Origin: Janthinobacterium sp. Marseille
Lineage (GTDB): Bacteria > Pseudomonadota > Gammaproteobacteria > Burkholderiales > Burkholderiaceae_D
DNA length: 64,000 nt
Assembly (NCBI RefSeq): GCF_000013625.1
Contig: NC_009659.1
Coordinates: forward strand, 372,001 to 436,000
Reading direction: 5' to 3'
Below are positions 31,585 to 40,050 of the stretch, one piece after another. Below the pieces are notes generated by a model. That model ran no database searches, had not been told where the DNA came from, and saw nothing but the letters and a program-made list of their open reading frames with translations. Numbering within the stretch: position 1 is the stretch's first letter; each line of letters starts with the position of its first letter. A program made the translations under genes and the position numbers.

Positions 31585-31998
31585 TTACTTCGGTGCTTCG
31601 GTGACGAAGCCCATTTTGGTCAGTCCGCCTGACTGTGCTGCTGCCATGACTTGCGCGACTTTCTCGTAAGGAGTGAGACGGTCTGCACGCAAATGCAATT
31701 CTGGTTGTGGTGTTACTTTGGCTGCATCCGCAATGCGTGACAGCATTTGCGATTGATCCAGTACTTCATTGTTCCAGTAAACCTGGCCTGCGGCATCAAT
31801 CGATACATTGATGGTTTCCGGTTTGACGTCGTTAGGCTGGTTTGCAGCGTGTGGCAGATCGAGCTTCACTGCGTGATTCATCACCGGGATGGTCATGATG
31901 AAGATGATCAGCAATACCAGCATCACGTCGACTAGCGGCGTGGTATTGATCTCTGGATTGAAGTCGTCTTCATCCGACAAGGATCCCATTGCCATCAT
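31585..31998 (-). CDS. exbD: Biopolymer transport protein ExbD
   Basis: A 137-residue inner-membrane protein of the TonB energising complex. One transmembrane helix (residues about 22-42) is preceded by the conserved INTTPLVDVMLVLLIIFI with the proton-path aspartate (VDV). The periplasmic domain follows (ETINVSIDAAGQVYWN). The ATG overlaps the exbB stop by four bases (ATGA). Confidence 0.93.
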   Translation of the reverse strand: MMAMGSLSDEDDFNPEINTTPLVDVMLVLLIIFIMTIPVMNHAVKLDLPHAANQPNDVKPETINVSIDAAGQVYWNNEVLDQSQMLSRIADAAKVTPQPELHLRADRLTPYEKVAQVMAAAQSGGLTKMGFVTEAPK

Positions 31999-32723
31999 GC
32001 ACCTCCGACGGCAACCAGTTTGGCGCCGCTTGCACCTGGTGTATTGGTGTCATTGGCACGTGAGCCGGTGACGAACAATGCGTGCAGGTCGAAGCCGAAT
32101 TTATTCATTTTGGCGATGACCGATTTATTGCCGCGAACCAGTGCGTTGTAGCCGAAGGTTGCAGGAATCGCGACAGCCAGACCGAGTGCGGTCATGATCA
32201 GCGCTTCACCGACCGGACCGGCAACTTTATCGATACTGGCTTGACCCGAAGTACCGATGGCAACCAGCGCATGGTAGATACCCCACACGGTGCCAAACAG
32301 GCCGACGAACGGTGCAGTGGAACCGACCGATGCCAGCACTGCCATGCCGCTTTGCAATTTGGCCGATGTTTCATCGATGGCTTGACGCAGGGACAGGGTG
32401 ATCCAGTCGCTGACAGACAATTGATCGTGCAGGTGACCTTTGTGTGCTTCATGGTGACGCATGGCGGTGACGCCTGCTTCAGCGATGTCGGCGAATGGAT
32501 TGCCGTTACCCAGGGTAGCTGTGCCTTCTGTCAGGCTGGTGGCATCCCAGAACTCGTGGCCGGCAGCACGTGCTGCGCGGCGATATTGCATCAATTGCAG
32601 TGCTTTGGTGGCGATGACGTACCACGACGCGATCGACATTGCGACCAGCAATACTGCGACGCCTTTGGTGACAAAGTCACCTTGCGACCACAGACTTTCT
32701 AAACCGTACGGGCTGACTTCCAT
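31995..32723 (-). CDS. exbB: Biopolymer transport protein ExbB
   Basis: A 242-residue MotA/TolQ/ExbB proton-channel protein with three transmembrane helices (about 17-37, 128-150 and 175-197). The third-helix block GPVGEALIMTALGLAVAIPATFGYNAL is the family signature. It sits between tonB (12 bp) and exbD (four-base overlap). Confidence 0.93.
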   Translation of the reverse strand: MEVSPYGLESLWSQGDFVTKGVAVLLVAMSIASWYVIATKALQLMQYRRAARAAGHEFWDATSLTEGTATLGNGNPFADIAEAGVTAMRHHEAHKGHLHDQLSVSDWITLSLRQAIDETSAKLQSGMAVLASVGSTAPFVGLFGTVWGIYHALVAIGTSGQASIDKVAGPVGEALIMTALGLAVAIPATFGYNALVRGNKSVIAKMNKFGFDLHALFVTGSRANDTNTPGASGAKLVAVGGA

Positions 32724-32735
32724 GATGATTCCTTC

Positions 32736-33422
32736 TTATCTATTTAGCGTGAAATTAATTGGTACGATAGCGAAGGCAGGAGCTGGTCTCCCGTCTTCCA
32801 AATAAGGCTTGAATAATGCGCGCATCACGGCATCCCGTGCTGCATCGTCCATGCGCAATGAGCCTGAAGATTTTTGAACCTCAACCTTTTCGGCGCGGCC
32901 TTTCTCATTGATCAGCACGCGCAATGTGACGGTGCCTTCATTCCCCATGCGTGCATCCAGTGGCGGGTAAACCGGGCGCGGCGGATTAATGTAGGAAACG
33001 CCGGAAATCAATTTCGGTGTCGCAGGCACCGATGGCGCAGACGGTGCGGCAGGCGCAGGCGGCGATGGCGGCTCGTTCGATGGTGGCGACGGTGCTGCGT
33101 TCTCGGTAATGGCTTGTGGTGACGGTGCTTCAGTCACGACCGGCTTTGGTGTCGGGCGGGTTACCTGTTTCTTTACGACCGGAACCGTTTTTGGTTCTGC
33201 CGGCTTTGGTGCCGGTGCCGGTGCCGGTTGTTCGGTAATGAAGTCCGCAAAGATTTCGCGCGGCAGCACTTTAGCGACCTGGTGTACCAGACCGCTGCGC
33301 AACGCGTAGAACAAAGCGATGTGGATCGCAATGATAGCGATCAGAGGCCCGAATCGTCTGAGTTGCTGTGATATGTGAGGCGGTAAAAGCGGTGCTGACG
33401 ACTGGGTTGTTATTGCGTTCAT
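32736..33422 (-). CDS. tonB: Energy-transducing protein TonB
   Basis: A 228-residue protein that transmits inner-membrane energy to outer-membrane siderophore and heme receptors. An N-terminal anchor helix (LIAIIAIHIALFYAL, about 28-42) is followed by a Pro/Lys/Ala-rich spacer (70-135). The C-terminal TonB domain contains YPPLDARMGNEGTVTLRVLIN and ends in PINFTLNR. It precedes exbB and exbD. No outer-membrane receptor gene is next to it, so this may be the general or heme-uptake TonB system. Confidence 0.94.
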   Translation of the reverse strand: MNAITTQSSAPLLPPHISQQLRRFGPLIAIIAIHIALFYALRSGLVHQVAKVLPREIFADFITEQPAPAPAPKPAEPKTVPVVKKQVTRPTPKPVVTEAPSPQAITENAAPSPPSNEPPSPPAPAAPSAPSVPATPKLISGVSYINPPRPVYPPLDARMGNEGTVTLRVLINEKGRAEKVEVQKSSGSLRMDDAARDAVMRALFKPYLEDGRPAPAFAIVPINFTLNR

Positions 33423-33433
33423 AAAGAAAATGC

Positions 33434-33649
33434 TTATGCGGCCAATGCGTTAGGGTGAAACATTATAGTTTGAGTTGGGCGAGCGTCGGCAAGGCATTCG
33501 CGCAGCACGCGTTTGGCGCAGGAGTGGCATTTGCCACAACATGTGCCTAAATCCAGATCATTGCGCAATTGCGACATCGAGGTCGTGCCGTTATCAACTG
33601 CCTGACGAATTTTCCTTTCGGAAATATTGCTGCAAACACAAACAATCAT
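33434..33649 (-). CDS. bfd: Bacterioferritin-associated ferredoxin
   Basis: A 71-residue [2Fe-2S] protein that docks on bacterioferritin and reduces its core to release iron. The four ligands fall at Cys4, Cys6, Cys38 and Cys41, the same numbering as E. coli Bfd. It starts at MIVCVCSN (33649) and ends 11 bp before tonB. With two bfr genes downstream, storage and release functions are clustered. Confidence 0.94.
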   Translation of the reverse strand: MIVCVCSNISERKIRQAVDNGTTSMSQLRNDLDLGTCCGKCHSCAKRVLRECLADARPTQTIMFHPNALAA

Positions 33650-33716
33650 CGATGCCTCGTGTGACTTTCTTTGTAGGTTAAAAATACAAAAAACGACAGT
33701 GCTTTTTAATGTGTTC

Positions 33717-33740
33717 AACGCCGGTTGCCCGGCGTTTTTT
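33717..33740 (+). terminator. plus-strand hairpin with T-run inside the minus-strand iron cluster
   Basis: AACGCCGG-TTGC-CCGGCGTTTTTT: a perfect 8-bp stem with tetraloop and T-run on the plus strand only. All neighbouring genes are on the minus strand, where the hairpin is followed by GAACACAT. It would end a transcript antisense to bfd and tonB. Confidence 0.6.
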
Positions 33741-33745
33741 GCTTT

Positions 33746-34066
33746 TTAATTCACACGCGCTCCAGCAACGAGACGCGTAAACAACTTGAATTTCTCCGGC
33801 GGCGGCATTGCCCGCTCCACCACCATTGCCCATTGTTCTGATAACTGCTGGCAGGTCGCTCGTAACACTGGTGCCAGATCGGGCAAATCGGCCAGTGCCT
33901 TCAAGTGTCGCTCTATAACCGAGGCCAGCTTGATGCACGAACTGCTTTCTTGATTATTCGCGGTGTAATGCGACATCAAATGTAAAACTGCTGAAACGAG
34001 TAACTCCGGTTGTGCCGGTGCCGCGTTGGGCTCCTGTAGGGCCTGCTGCGCTTTTTCGATTGCCAT
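33746..34066 (-). CDS. Small unknown protein between hemP and bfd
   Basis: A 106-residue soluble, mostly helical protein with no motif I recognise. It starts at 34066 behind an excellent AAAGGAG, which supports it as real. It has two cysteines (one in SSSCIKLA, one in RATCQQLSEQW), no signal peptide and no transmembrane segment, and its N-terminal third is Ala/Gln/Pro-rich. Position between hemP and bfd in an apparent iron-regulated cluster suggests a part in heme or iron handling, but that is only context. Confidence 0.7.
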   Translation of the reverse strand: MAIEKAQQALQEPNAAPAQPELLVSAVLHLMSHYTANNQESSSCIKLASVIERHLKALADLPDLAPVLRATCQQLSEQWAMVVERAMPPPEKFKLFTRLVAGARVN

Positions 34067-34147
34067 CAAACTCTCCTTTTGGGTTGGTTTGGCTGGCTGG
34101 TGCAATCTTGCGCACGGGCTGGCTCAGTTGCAAATCGATGCTGCTAG

Positions 34148-34342
34148 TTATGCCGTCAAAATCAATTTATTCAACTGCGTTAAACGGAGGCGGTAAATTC
34201 GCCCTTCGTGTGCTATTTCCACTTCACGCATTTGCCGGAACAAATCGCGACTATTGATGCGTGTAATTGGCTGTTCCATTGCAGCGTTATTACGTAGAGC
34301 AGGATTGTTTTCCAGTGCTTCACGTGGTGCCGAGATCGCCAT
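34148..34342 (-). CDS. hemP: Hemin uptake protein HemP
   Basis: A 64-residue protein of the HemP family, which in other bacteria heads heme-uptake loci and is needed for full expression of the heme receptor. The family core is RINSRDLFRQMREVEIAHEGRIYRLRLTQLNKLILT. I favour the ATG at 34342, which has AAAAGG at good spacing, over one five codons earlier. A Fur-like site lies just upstream, so it probably leads an iron-repressed cluster. Confidence 0.88.
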   Translation of the reverse strand: MAISAPREALENNPALRNNAAMEQPITRINSRDLFRQMREVEIAHEGRIYRLRLTQLNKLILTA

Positions 34343-34360
34343 GATCAACCTTTTCATGTA

Positions 34361-34379
34361 AATGAGAACAATTCGTGTT
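34361..34379. promoter_or_regulatory. Fur-box-like palindrome upstream of hemP
   Basis: AATGAGAACAATTCGTGTT: the left arm AATGAGAA is a perfect Fur half-site and ATTC of the right arm matches. It lies 19-37 bp upstream of the chosen hemP start, in the promoter. Confidence 0.68.
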
Positions 34380-34431
34380 TAGATTATTGGACATTTGGCG
34401 ATAGATTGCAAGTTTTTTCGCTTGGCTTTGG

Positions 34432-34445
34432 CTGACCGGGGTCAA
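34432..34445. promoter_or_regulatory. TTGACC-NN-GGTCAA-like palindrome upstream of hemP
   Basis: CTGACCGGGGTCAA differs by one base from the palindrome found perfectly at 51984 and 62855. It lies about 90 bp upstream of hemP. Half-sites resemble those of FNR/CRP-family regulators (TTGAY-N4-RTCAA). Confidence 0.35.
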
Positions 34446-34579
34446 GATAAATGGAATTTGTGGCGCTCGGGGCAAGGAAAGTTGCCTGCCAGATATCCCA
34501 ATGCGGGAATTGAACGGATTCTTAACGGAGGGGAGTGCTGCGGCAATGCTAGGGATTGCCGCAGATAAGAGGGCTGGAT

Positions 34580-36208
34580 TTAGTGGATAGGGCTGAAGGA
34601 TTCGGCTTGTGCAATCGGCCAGTACTTGCCAAACACTTCCGGTAACTCACGTTCCGGATTGGCTTCGCTCAGTAATTGACCGGGCTCCAGATAAGGTAGT
34701 AGCGCGGAAGCGAGCTTGACCTGGTTGGCCGACACGCGGCGCACCAGATGATGTGGCTTCAACTCGGAAGGGTGGTGCAGGCCGGCGGCGGCAATTAATT
34801 CCGCCAGCGCCTTCAATGTATTGCGATGGAAATTGGCTACGCGCTCGGCCTTGTCTGGCACGACCAGGGCGCGCTGGCGCAGATTGTCTTGCGTCGCGAT
34901 GCCGGTCGGGCAGCGATCGGTATGGCAACTTTGCGATTGTATGCAGCCGAGTGCAAACATAAAGCCGCGCGCCGAATTGCACCAGTCTGCACCCAGCGCC
35001 AGTGTGCGTACGATATCGAAGGCGCTGACGATTTTGCCTGACGCGCCTATCTTGACCTTGTCGCGCAGTTTGGCACCCACCAGTGTGTTATGCGCGAGCA
35101 GCAGAGCTTCCTGCAGCGGCACGCCGACATGATCGGTGAACTCAACCGGTGCGGCACCGGTGCCGCCTTCACCGCCGTCGATCACGATGAAGTCGGGTGT
35201 AATACCGGTGGCGAGCATTGCTTTTACAATGCCGAAAAATTCCCACGGATGGCCGACCGCCAGTTTGAAGCCTGTCGGTTTGCCGCCTGAGAGATTGCGT
35301 AGTTGTTCTATAAATTGCAGCAAGCCGATAGGCGAGTCGAAGGCTGAATGGGAAGAGGGTGACACGCAATCGACGCCTAGCGGTATGCCGCGTGCCGCGG
35401 CAATTTCTACCGACACCTTGGCGCCGGGTAAAACCCCGCCATGTCCGGGCTTTGCGCCTTGCGATAACTTCACTTCTATCATTTTCACTTGCGGCAGTTG
35501 CGCATTGAGTGCGAATTTCTCTGCCGAAAAACTGCCATCGTCATTGCGGCAGCCGAAGTAGCCCGAGCCGATCTCCCACACCAGGTCGCCGCCGGCATCG
35601 TTTGGATTGTCCGGCTTGTGGTAGCGGCTGATGCTGCCTTCGCCGGTGTCATGCATGAAGCCGCCTTTTTGGGCGCCTTGATTAAGTGCGCGTATGGCAT
35701 TTGCCGACAGCGCACCGAAGCTCATCGCGGAGATATTGAAAATACTGGCCGAGTACGGTTGTGCGCGTTCTGCGCCTATCGTGATGCGGAAGTCATGCGA
35801 TACCACCTTGGCCGGGGCAATGGAGTGATTGATCCATTCATAGTCGCTTTGATAGACATCCATCTGGGTGCCGAACGGGCGTTTGTCGATCGCTTGTTTG
35901 GCACGTTGATACACCAGCGAGCGCTGATTGCGTGAAAAAGGATTTGGCGCGGCGTCGTCTTCCAGGAAGTATTGGCGTATTTCCGGACGCACCGATTCAA
36001 ACATGTAGCGGAAGTGTCCGAGGATAGGGTAGTTACGCAATACTGCGCGTTTGGCTTGCAGCACATCGCTGATGCCGACTATGGTCAGGAAGCCAAACAG
36101 TACTACCAGCCACCAGGCGCTGTCGTGTTGTGGCGTAAAGAACAGCGAGAGAATGAAGAGGAGCCCGGATGCTACCAGGGCGAGATAACCGATCGGAAAC
36201 AAACGCAT
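34580..36208 (-). CDS. FMN-binding glutamate synthase family protein
   Basis: A 542-residue protein with two N-terminal transmembrane helices (about 4-24 and 31-49), then a GltS central FMN/[3Fe-4S] domain: INISAMSFGALSANA, the glycine-rich FIVIDGGEGGTGAAP and the cysteines CIQSQSCHTDRCPTGIATQ. It lacks the amidotransferase and FAD domains of real glutamate synthase, so it is one of the stand-alone membrane-anchored GltB-like oxidoreductases whose substrate is not established. Start set at MRLFPIGYLAL behind TGGAG. Monocistronic. Confidence 0.88.
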   Translation of the reverse strand: MRLFPIGYLALVASGLLFILSLFFTPQHDSAWWLVVLFGFLTIVGISDVLQAKRAVLRNYPILGHFRYMFESVRPEIRQYFLEDDAAPNPFSRNQRSLVYQRAKQAIDKRPFGTQMDVYQSDYEWINHSIAPAKVVSHDFRITIGAERAQPYSASIFNISAMSFGALSANAIRALNQGAQKGGFMHDTGEGSISRYHKPDNPNDAGGDLVWEIGSGYFGCRNDDGSFSAEKFALNAQLPQVKMIEVKLSQGAKPGHGGVLPGAKVSVEIAAARGIPLGVDCVSPSSHSAFDSPIGLLQFIEQLRNLSGGKPTGFKLAVGHPWEFFGIVKAMLATGITPDFIVIDGGEGGTGAAPVEFTDHVGVPLQEALLLAHNTLVGAKLRDKVKIGASGKIVSAFDIVRTLALGADWCNSARGFMFALGCIQSQSCHTDRCPTGIATQDNLRQRALVVPDKAERVANFHRNTLKALAELIAAAGLHHPSELKPHHLVRRVSANQVKLASALLPYLEPGQLLSEANPERELPEVFGKYWPIAQAESFSPIH

Positions 36209-36568
36209 TTTTTCTCCAGACTCCAGACAAAATGGCAGCGGAATGCCAATGAATAGCGAGACAGTGTACACAAGTGGACATCAAATGACTTTGACGAGTT
36301 TTGCCTGAGAGCTATCTGAATTCATAGGATATTTGGGTTTGTTTTGTCTATCCCATAAAAATGGCATTGCATTAAAGAAACTATTTGGCTACCCTTCGGG
36401 AACAAAAAAGCGAGCGTTTGTTTGAGTATCGCTACTTATAAAACAGCTTGGTCATCAAAGGGAAAAGCATTTGTCAATTGATTCAGTACACCGCAGCGCA
36501 ACGCTGTTCACCGCATGATGCCGCAGTGTCGGGCATTCATTTCTTTTTCTTAAAGTCTGGAATTTTTT
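36209..36568. other. intergenic region before the lipoprotein operon
   Basis: 360 bp between the divergent GltB-like and CsgG-like genes. It is AT-rich, with several candidate -10 boxes but no clear -35 pair. I see no ORF with a ribosome site, RNA structure or repeat that I can defend. Confidence 0.5.
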
Positions 36569-37528
36569 ATGTCAATAAAATGGCTCTTGATGGCGTCGCC
36601 GTTGTTTCTTGGCGCGTGTGCAGTCACATCCACTCCAACCCAGCCGGTTGAAGCGCCGGTAAGTCGTGCGCAGCAAATAGAAGCACAAAAACAGGTGGCT
36701 GCCCCGCAAGTGAAGACTTTGAAACGCAAAATTGCGATCGGTCGCTTCACGAATGAAACACGCTATGGCAAAACCTTTCAAGTTGATAGCAATCTGGACC
36801 CTTTGGGAAAACAAGCGTCCGATATGCTCAACAGCCGCTTGATCAGCTCGAACAAATTCCTGACCTTTGAGCGCTCTGATCTGGAAAAAATCAAGAATGA
36901 ACAAGCTTTGCTCAAGGAGGGCAACTTGATCGGTGTGGACACGCTAATCCTGGGTTCCGTCACCGAATTCGGGCGTAGCACCACAGGCAAATCCGGCTTC
37001 CTGAGTGCGACAAAAATTCAAACTGCGCGCGCAAAAATTGAAATACGTCTGGTTGATGCGCGTACCGGCTTTCTCTTCTTTACCGCCACCGGGACCGGTG
37101 AGGCCACCAGTGAGTCAGGTGAGATTGCAGGCTTCGGCAGCAAGGCTGACTACGATGGCACCTTGAATGACCGCGCTATCGGTGCTGCGATCTCGGATGT
37201 GCAAAACGCATTGATTGCAAAACTGGAAGAGCGTCCTTGGCGCACTGACATTTTGAAGGTGAATGGCAAGCAGGTGTTTGTTTCTGGTGGTGCGCGTCAA
37301 GGTTTGAAGGTTGGTGATTCGCTGGCGGTGATGCAACAGGGCGAAACCGTCAGCAGCAAGCAGACAGGTTTTGCCATCACTTTGCCACCTACCAAAGTGG
37401 GCATATTGCGTATTACCAGCTTGTTCGGTGATAACGAAACAAACGAAGGTGCAATTGCTGAATTGATTTCCGGCAGCGCAAGCGCAGCCAAGGGCTCAAC
37501 GATATTTGTTGCTGAAAACAAGGATTGA
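36569..37528 (+). CDS. CsgG/HfaB-family outer-membrane lipoprotein
   Basis: A 319-residue lipoprotein. A signal peptide with lipobox LGAC places the lipidated Cys at 17, with Ala at +2 (outer-membrane sorting). The CsgG domain (about 50-230) includes KIAIGRFTNETRYGK, a DxLGKQASDMLNSRL-like segment, VDTLILGSVTEFG and a long beta region (ARAKIEIRLVDARTGFLFF). CsgG forms the curli secretion pore and HfaB a holdfast anchor. No curli or holdfast genes are present; the next three genes are all small lipoproteins. Confidence 0.88.
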   Translation: MSIKWLLMASPLFLGACAVTSTPTQPVEAPVSRAQQIEAQKQVAAPQVKTLKRKIAIGRFTNETRYGKTFQVDSNLDPLGKQASDMLNSRLISSNKFLTFERSDLEKIKNEQALLKEGNLIGVDTLILGSVTEFGRSTTGKSGFLSATKIQTARAKIEIRLVDARTGFLFFTATGTGEATSESGEIAGFGSKADYDGTLNDRAIGAAISDVQNALIAKLEERPWRTDILKVNGKQVFVSGGARQGLKVGDSLAVMQQGETVSSKQTGFAITLPPTKVGILRITSLFGDNETNEGAIAELISGSASAAKGSTIFVAENKD

Positions 37529-37533
37529 TAGAA

Positions 37534-37845
37534 ATGAAAACATATATTTCAATTGCCCTCGCTTTAATGCTGAGCGCCTGTGCTTTGCCTGAAACGGCAG
37601 TTAAAACCGGATCCCCGCGTCCTACCCTGATCGTCAAGGGGGCGCCGGTGGATTCGATTCTGGTGGTGGATGGCCTGGTGATGGGGCAAGCTGCACAATT
37701 TAATGGAGCCCCGAACGAGCTGATCGTCGAAGAAGGCTTGCATCAGGTGGAAATCAAGCAGGGCAATGTAGTCGTGCATGCGGAAAAGGCTGTCATTAGT
37801 AATGGTGAGTCCCGCACGATCAACGTTAACGCGGGAGCACGATAA
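37534..37845 (+). CDS. Small lipoprotein of the CsgG-like operon
   Basis: A 103-residue lipoprotein with lipobox LSAC (Cys16), Ala at +2. The mature part is a compact beta-rich domain (RPTLIVKGAPVDSILVVDGLVMGQA, then LHQVEIKQGNVVVHAEKAVIS), reminiscent of a PEGA-type surface domain but not convincingly so. It starts 5 bp after the CsgG-like stop; its own stop overlaps the next start (TAATG). Confidence 0.82.
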   Translation: MKTYISIALALMLSACALPETAVKTGSPRPTLIVKGAPVDSILVVDGLVMGQAAQFNGAPNELIVEEGLHQVEIKQGNVVVHAEKAVISNGESRTINVNAGAR

Positions 37846-38213
37846 TGCGATTCCGTTCATTCATTGTTTTGTCGGCAGTCATGATCTTGAGCGCTTGTGC
37901 CGCGCCATCCAAATATAACTGGGGAAATTACGAAGGATCGCTCTATTCGTACTACAAGGACACCACCAAAACGGCGGAGCATGCTGCGGAACTGCAGCGC
38001 ACAATTGTGGATTCCGAGGCAACCGGGAAATTGGTTGCACCTGGTTTGTATGCAGAGTATGGCTTCCTGATGCTGCAAGAGGGCAAGTCCAAAGATGCTA
38101 TTGCGCAGTTTGAAAAAGAAAAAGCGAAGTGGCCGGAATCAACTTATCTCATGGATAACATGATCCGTATTGCTTCAAGCTCTTCCACCAAATCTGCCGC
38201 GCTCAAGGAGTAA
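37845..38213 (+). CDS. DUF4810-type lipoprotein
   Basis: A 122-residue lipoprotein (lipobox LSAC, Cys18, Ala +2). The family block YNWGNYEGSLYSYYKD is followed by a helical, TPR-like stretch (GLYAEYGFLMLQEGKSKDAIAQFEKEKAKWPES). I recognise it as the DUF4810 partner that usually accompanies CsgG-like and DUF799 proteins. Function unknown; translation coupled to the previous gene by a one-base overlap. Confidence 0.85.
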   Translation: MRFRSFIVLSAVMILSACAAPSKYNWGNYEGSLYSYYKDTTKTAEHAAELQRTIVDSEATGKLVAPGLYAEYGFLMLQEGKSKDAIAQFEKEKAKWPESTYLMDNMIRIASSSSTKSAALKE

Positions 38214-38219
38214 TTGCTT

Positions 38220-38885
38220 ATGTCACGAAATTTCAAGGCAATATTGCTGAGCCTGTTCGTCCTCAGCCTGAGTGGTTGCGCTACACAACTCAGTAAAAAG
38301 GATTACACCGACTTGCGTACCGAGGCGCCGCGCTCCATTTTGGTTGTGCCAGCGGTCAATCGCAGTGTTGAGGTAACTGCGCCGGATTATTTCCTGTCGA
38401 CGATTTCCCGTCCCTTGGCCGAGCGCGGTTACTACGTGTTTCCTGTGCATCTGGTCAAGCGCATGATGGAAGACGATGGTTTGAATGATGCCGACATGGT
38501 GCACGCCGGTGATCCGCAAAGACTAGGCAAGATGTTCGGCTCGGATGCCGTGATGTACATCACAATCGAGCGTTGGGATGCGCAATATATTGTGTTTTCA
38601 ACGACGGTAACGGTGGAAATGAAATATGTGCTGAAGAGCACTGCCAGCGGCCAGACTTTGTGGAGTAATTCACAGAAATTGGTTTACCAGCCACAAAACA
38701 ATAATTCCGGCGGTGGTCTTGCCGGTTTGATTGCGCAGGCTGTAGTGGCTGCGGTAGCGAAGGCTGCGCCTAATTATGTGCCGTTGGCGCAGCAAGCAAA
38801 TATGCAGGCGGTCAGTACAAAAGGCCAGGGTTTGCCGGCGGGCCCTTATATTGATTTGTACCAGAAGGATCAGGCTGACTTTTGA
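38220..38885 (+). CDS. DUF799 / GNA1162-family lipoprotein
   Basis: A 221-residue lipoprotein (lipobox LSGC, Cys19, Ala +2) of the family of the meningococcal antigen GNA1162. Conserved blocks are PRSILVVPAVNRSVEVTAPDYFLSTISRPLAERGYYVFPV and SDAVMYITIERWDAQY. The fold is of the TolB-N/CsgG-like kind. AAGGAG at 38205 supports the ATG at 38220. It is the last gene of the operon; a terminator follows. Confidence 0.88.
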   Translation: MSRNFKAILLSLFVLSLSGCATQLSKKDYTDLRTEAPRSILVVPAVNRSVEVTAPDYFLSTISRPLAERGYYVFPVHLVKRMMEDDGLNDADMVHAGDPQRLGKMFGSDAVMYITIERWDAQYIVFSTTVTVEMKYVLKSTASGQTLWSNSQKLVYQPQNNNSGGGLAGLIAQAVVAAVAKAAPNYVPLAQQANMQAVSTKGQGLPAGPYIDLYQKDQADF

Positions 38886-38888
38886 TGC

Positions 38889-38920
38889 AAAGGCGGTATT
38901 AACTTAATACCGCCTTTTTT
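38889..38920. terminator. bidirectional intrinsic terminator
   Basis: AAAGGCGGTATTAA and its complement with almost no loop, followed by TTTTTT, between the convergent lipoprotein operon and mnmA. Confidence 0.9.
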
Positions 38921-38931
38921 GTATCTGCGAT

Positions 38932-40050
38932 CTAGGCCGGAACTGCGGAAGTGTTGATGATGCCGCCGCCCAGGCAAACATCACCCTGGTAAAGCACTGC
39001 CGATTGCCCCGGCGTGACTGCCCATTGCGGTGCGGCGAACGCGAGCGAGAAACCGTCTGCATCGCTGCGCTGGCTGCAGGCGACATCGGCCTGGCGGTAA
39101 CGGGTTTTGGCTGATACCAGTTCTTCGCTTGGGGGGCTGCCGGCGACCCAGCTCATCTGGCCGGCGCTTAATTCGGACGACAGCAGCCAGGGGTGATCGT
39201 GCCCTTGCACTATATATAGAGTGTTGGTCGCGACATCCTTGCGCGCCACATACCAGGGTTCGCTATTGCCATCGGTGTTTTTGTGCGACTTCATGCCGCC
39301 CAGGCCTATGCCTTTGCGCTGGCCCAAGGTGTAAAAACTCAAACCTACATGTTCGCCAACGATGACGCCTTCCGGTGTCTTCATCGGTCCCGGTTGATAA
39401 GACAGGTAGCGATTCAGGAATTCACGGAACGGACGTTCGCCGATGAAGCAGATGCCGGTGGAATCCTTTTTGGTTGCGTTCGGCAGCTTCAATTGTTCTG
39501 CAATCTTGCGCACTTCCGTCTTGCGGATTTCGCCGAGCGGGAACAGGGTCTTGGCCAACTGTGCCTGATTGAGGCGATGCAGGAAGTAGCTTTGATCCTT
39601 GCTGGCGTCGACCGCTTTCAATAATTCGACGCGTCCGGCATCCGGGCCGGACGTCACTTCGCGCACGCGCGCATAGTGGCCGGTGGCGATCATGTCGGCA
39701 CCGAGCAGCATGGCGTGATCCAGAAAGGCCTTGAATTTGATTTCGGCATTGCACAGCACATCCGGGTTCGGCGTGCGGCCGGCCTGGTACTCGCGCAGGA
39801 ATTCGGCGAAGACACGATCTTTGTATTCGGAAGCGAAATTGACTGCTTCGATATCAACGCCGACTACGTCAGCCACGCTGGCTGCATCTATCCAGTCCTG
39901 GCGCGTTGAGCAGTATTCGGAATCGTCATCGTCTTCCCAGTTCTTCATGAAGAGGCCGATGACTTCGTAACCCTGTTCTTTCAGGAGCCAGGCTGAAACA
40001 GACGAGTCAACACCGCCGGACATGCCGATGACGACGCGTTTTTTAGCCAT
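38932..40050 (-). CDS. mnmA: tRNA-specific 2-thiouridylase
   Basis: A 372-residue enzyme that thiolates U34 of tRNA Lys, Glu and Gln. The PP-loop ATP site is [12 protein letters not shown] (residues 10-21 of the chosen start). The catalytic cysteines are in [15 protein letters not shown] and [15 protein letters not shown]. The ATG at 40050 has GAGG nine bases upstream and overlaps the end of the Nudix gene by eight bases. Confidence 0.95.
   Translation of the reverse strand: MAKKRVVIGMSGGVDSSVSAWLLKEQGYEVIGLFMKNWEDDDDSEYCSTRQDWIDAASVADVVGVDIEAVNFASEYKDRVFAEFLREYQAGRTPNPDVLCNAEIKFKAFLDHAMLLGADMIATGHYARVREVTSGPDAGRVELLKAVDASKDQSYFLHRLNQAQLAKTLFPLGEIRKTEVRKIAEQLKLPNATKKDSTGICFIGERPFREFLNRYLSYQPGPMKTPEGVIVGEHVGLSFYTLGQRKGIGLGGMKSHKNTDGNSEPWYVARKDVATNTLYIVQGHDHPWLLSSELSAGQMSWVAGSPPSEELVSAKTRYRQADVACSQRSDADGFSLAFAAPQWAVTPGQSAVLYQGDVCLGGGIINTSAVPA

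Noticed and set aside
31401..31604. A 67-codon plus-strand frame downstream of exbD
   Set aside because: No Shine-Dalgarno, it runs through the exbD terminator and into exbD antisense, and its composition is not protein-like.
33475..33681. Cys-rich 68-codon frame antisense to bfd
   Set aside because: Its cysteines come from the reverse complement of the bfd coding sequence, and there is no ribosome site. The hairpin after it is reported as a possible antisense RNA end, not as a gene.
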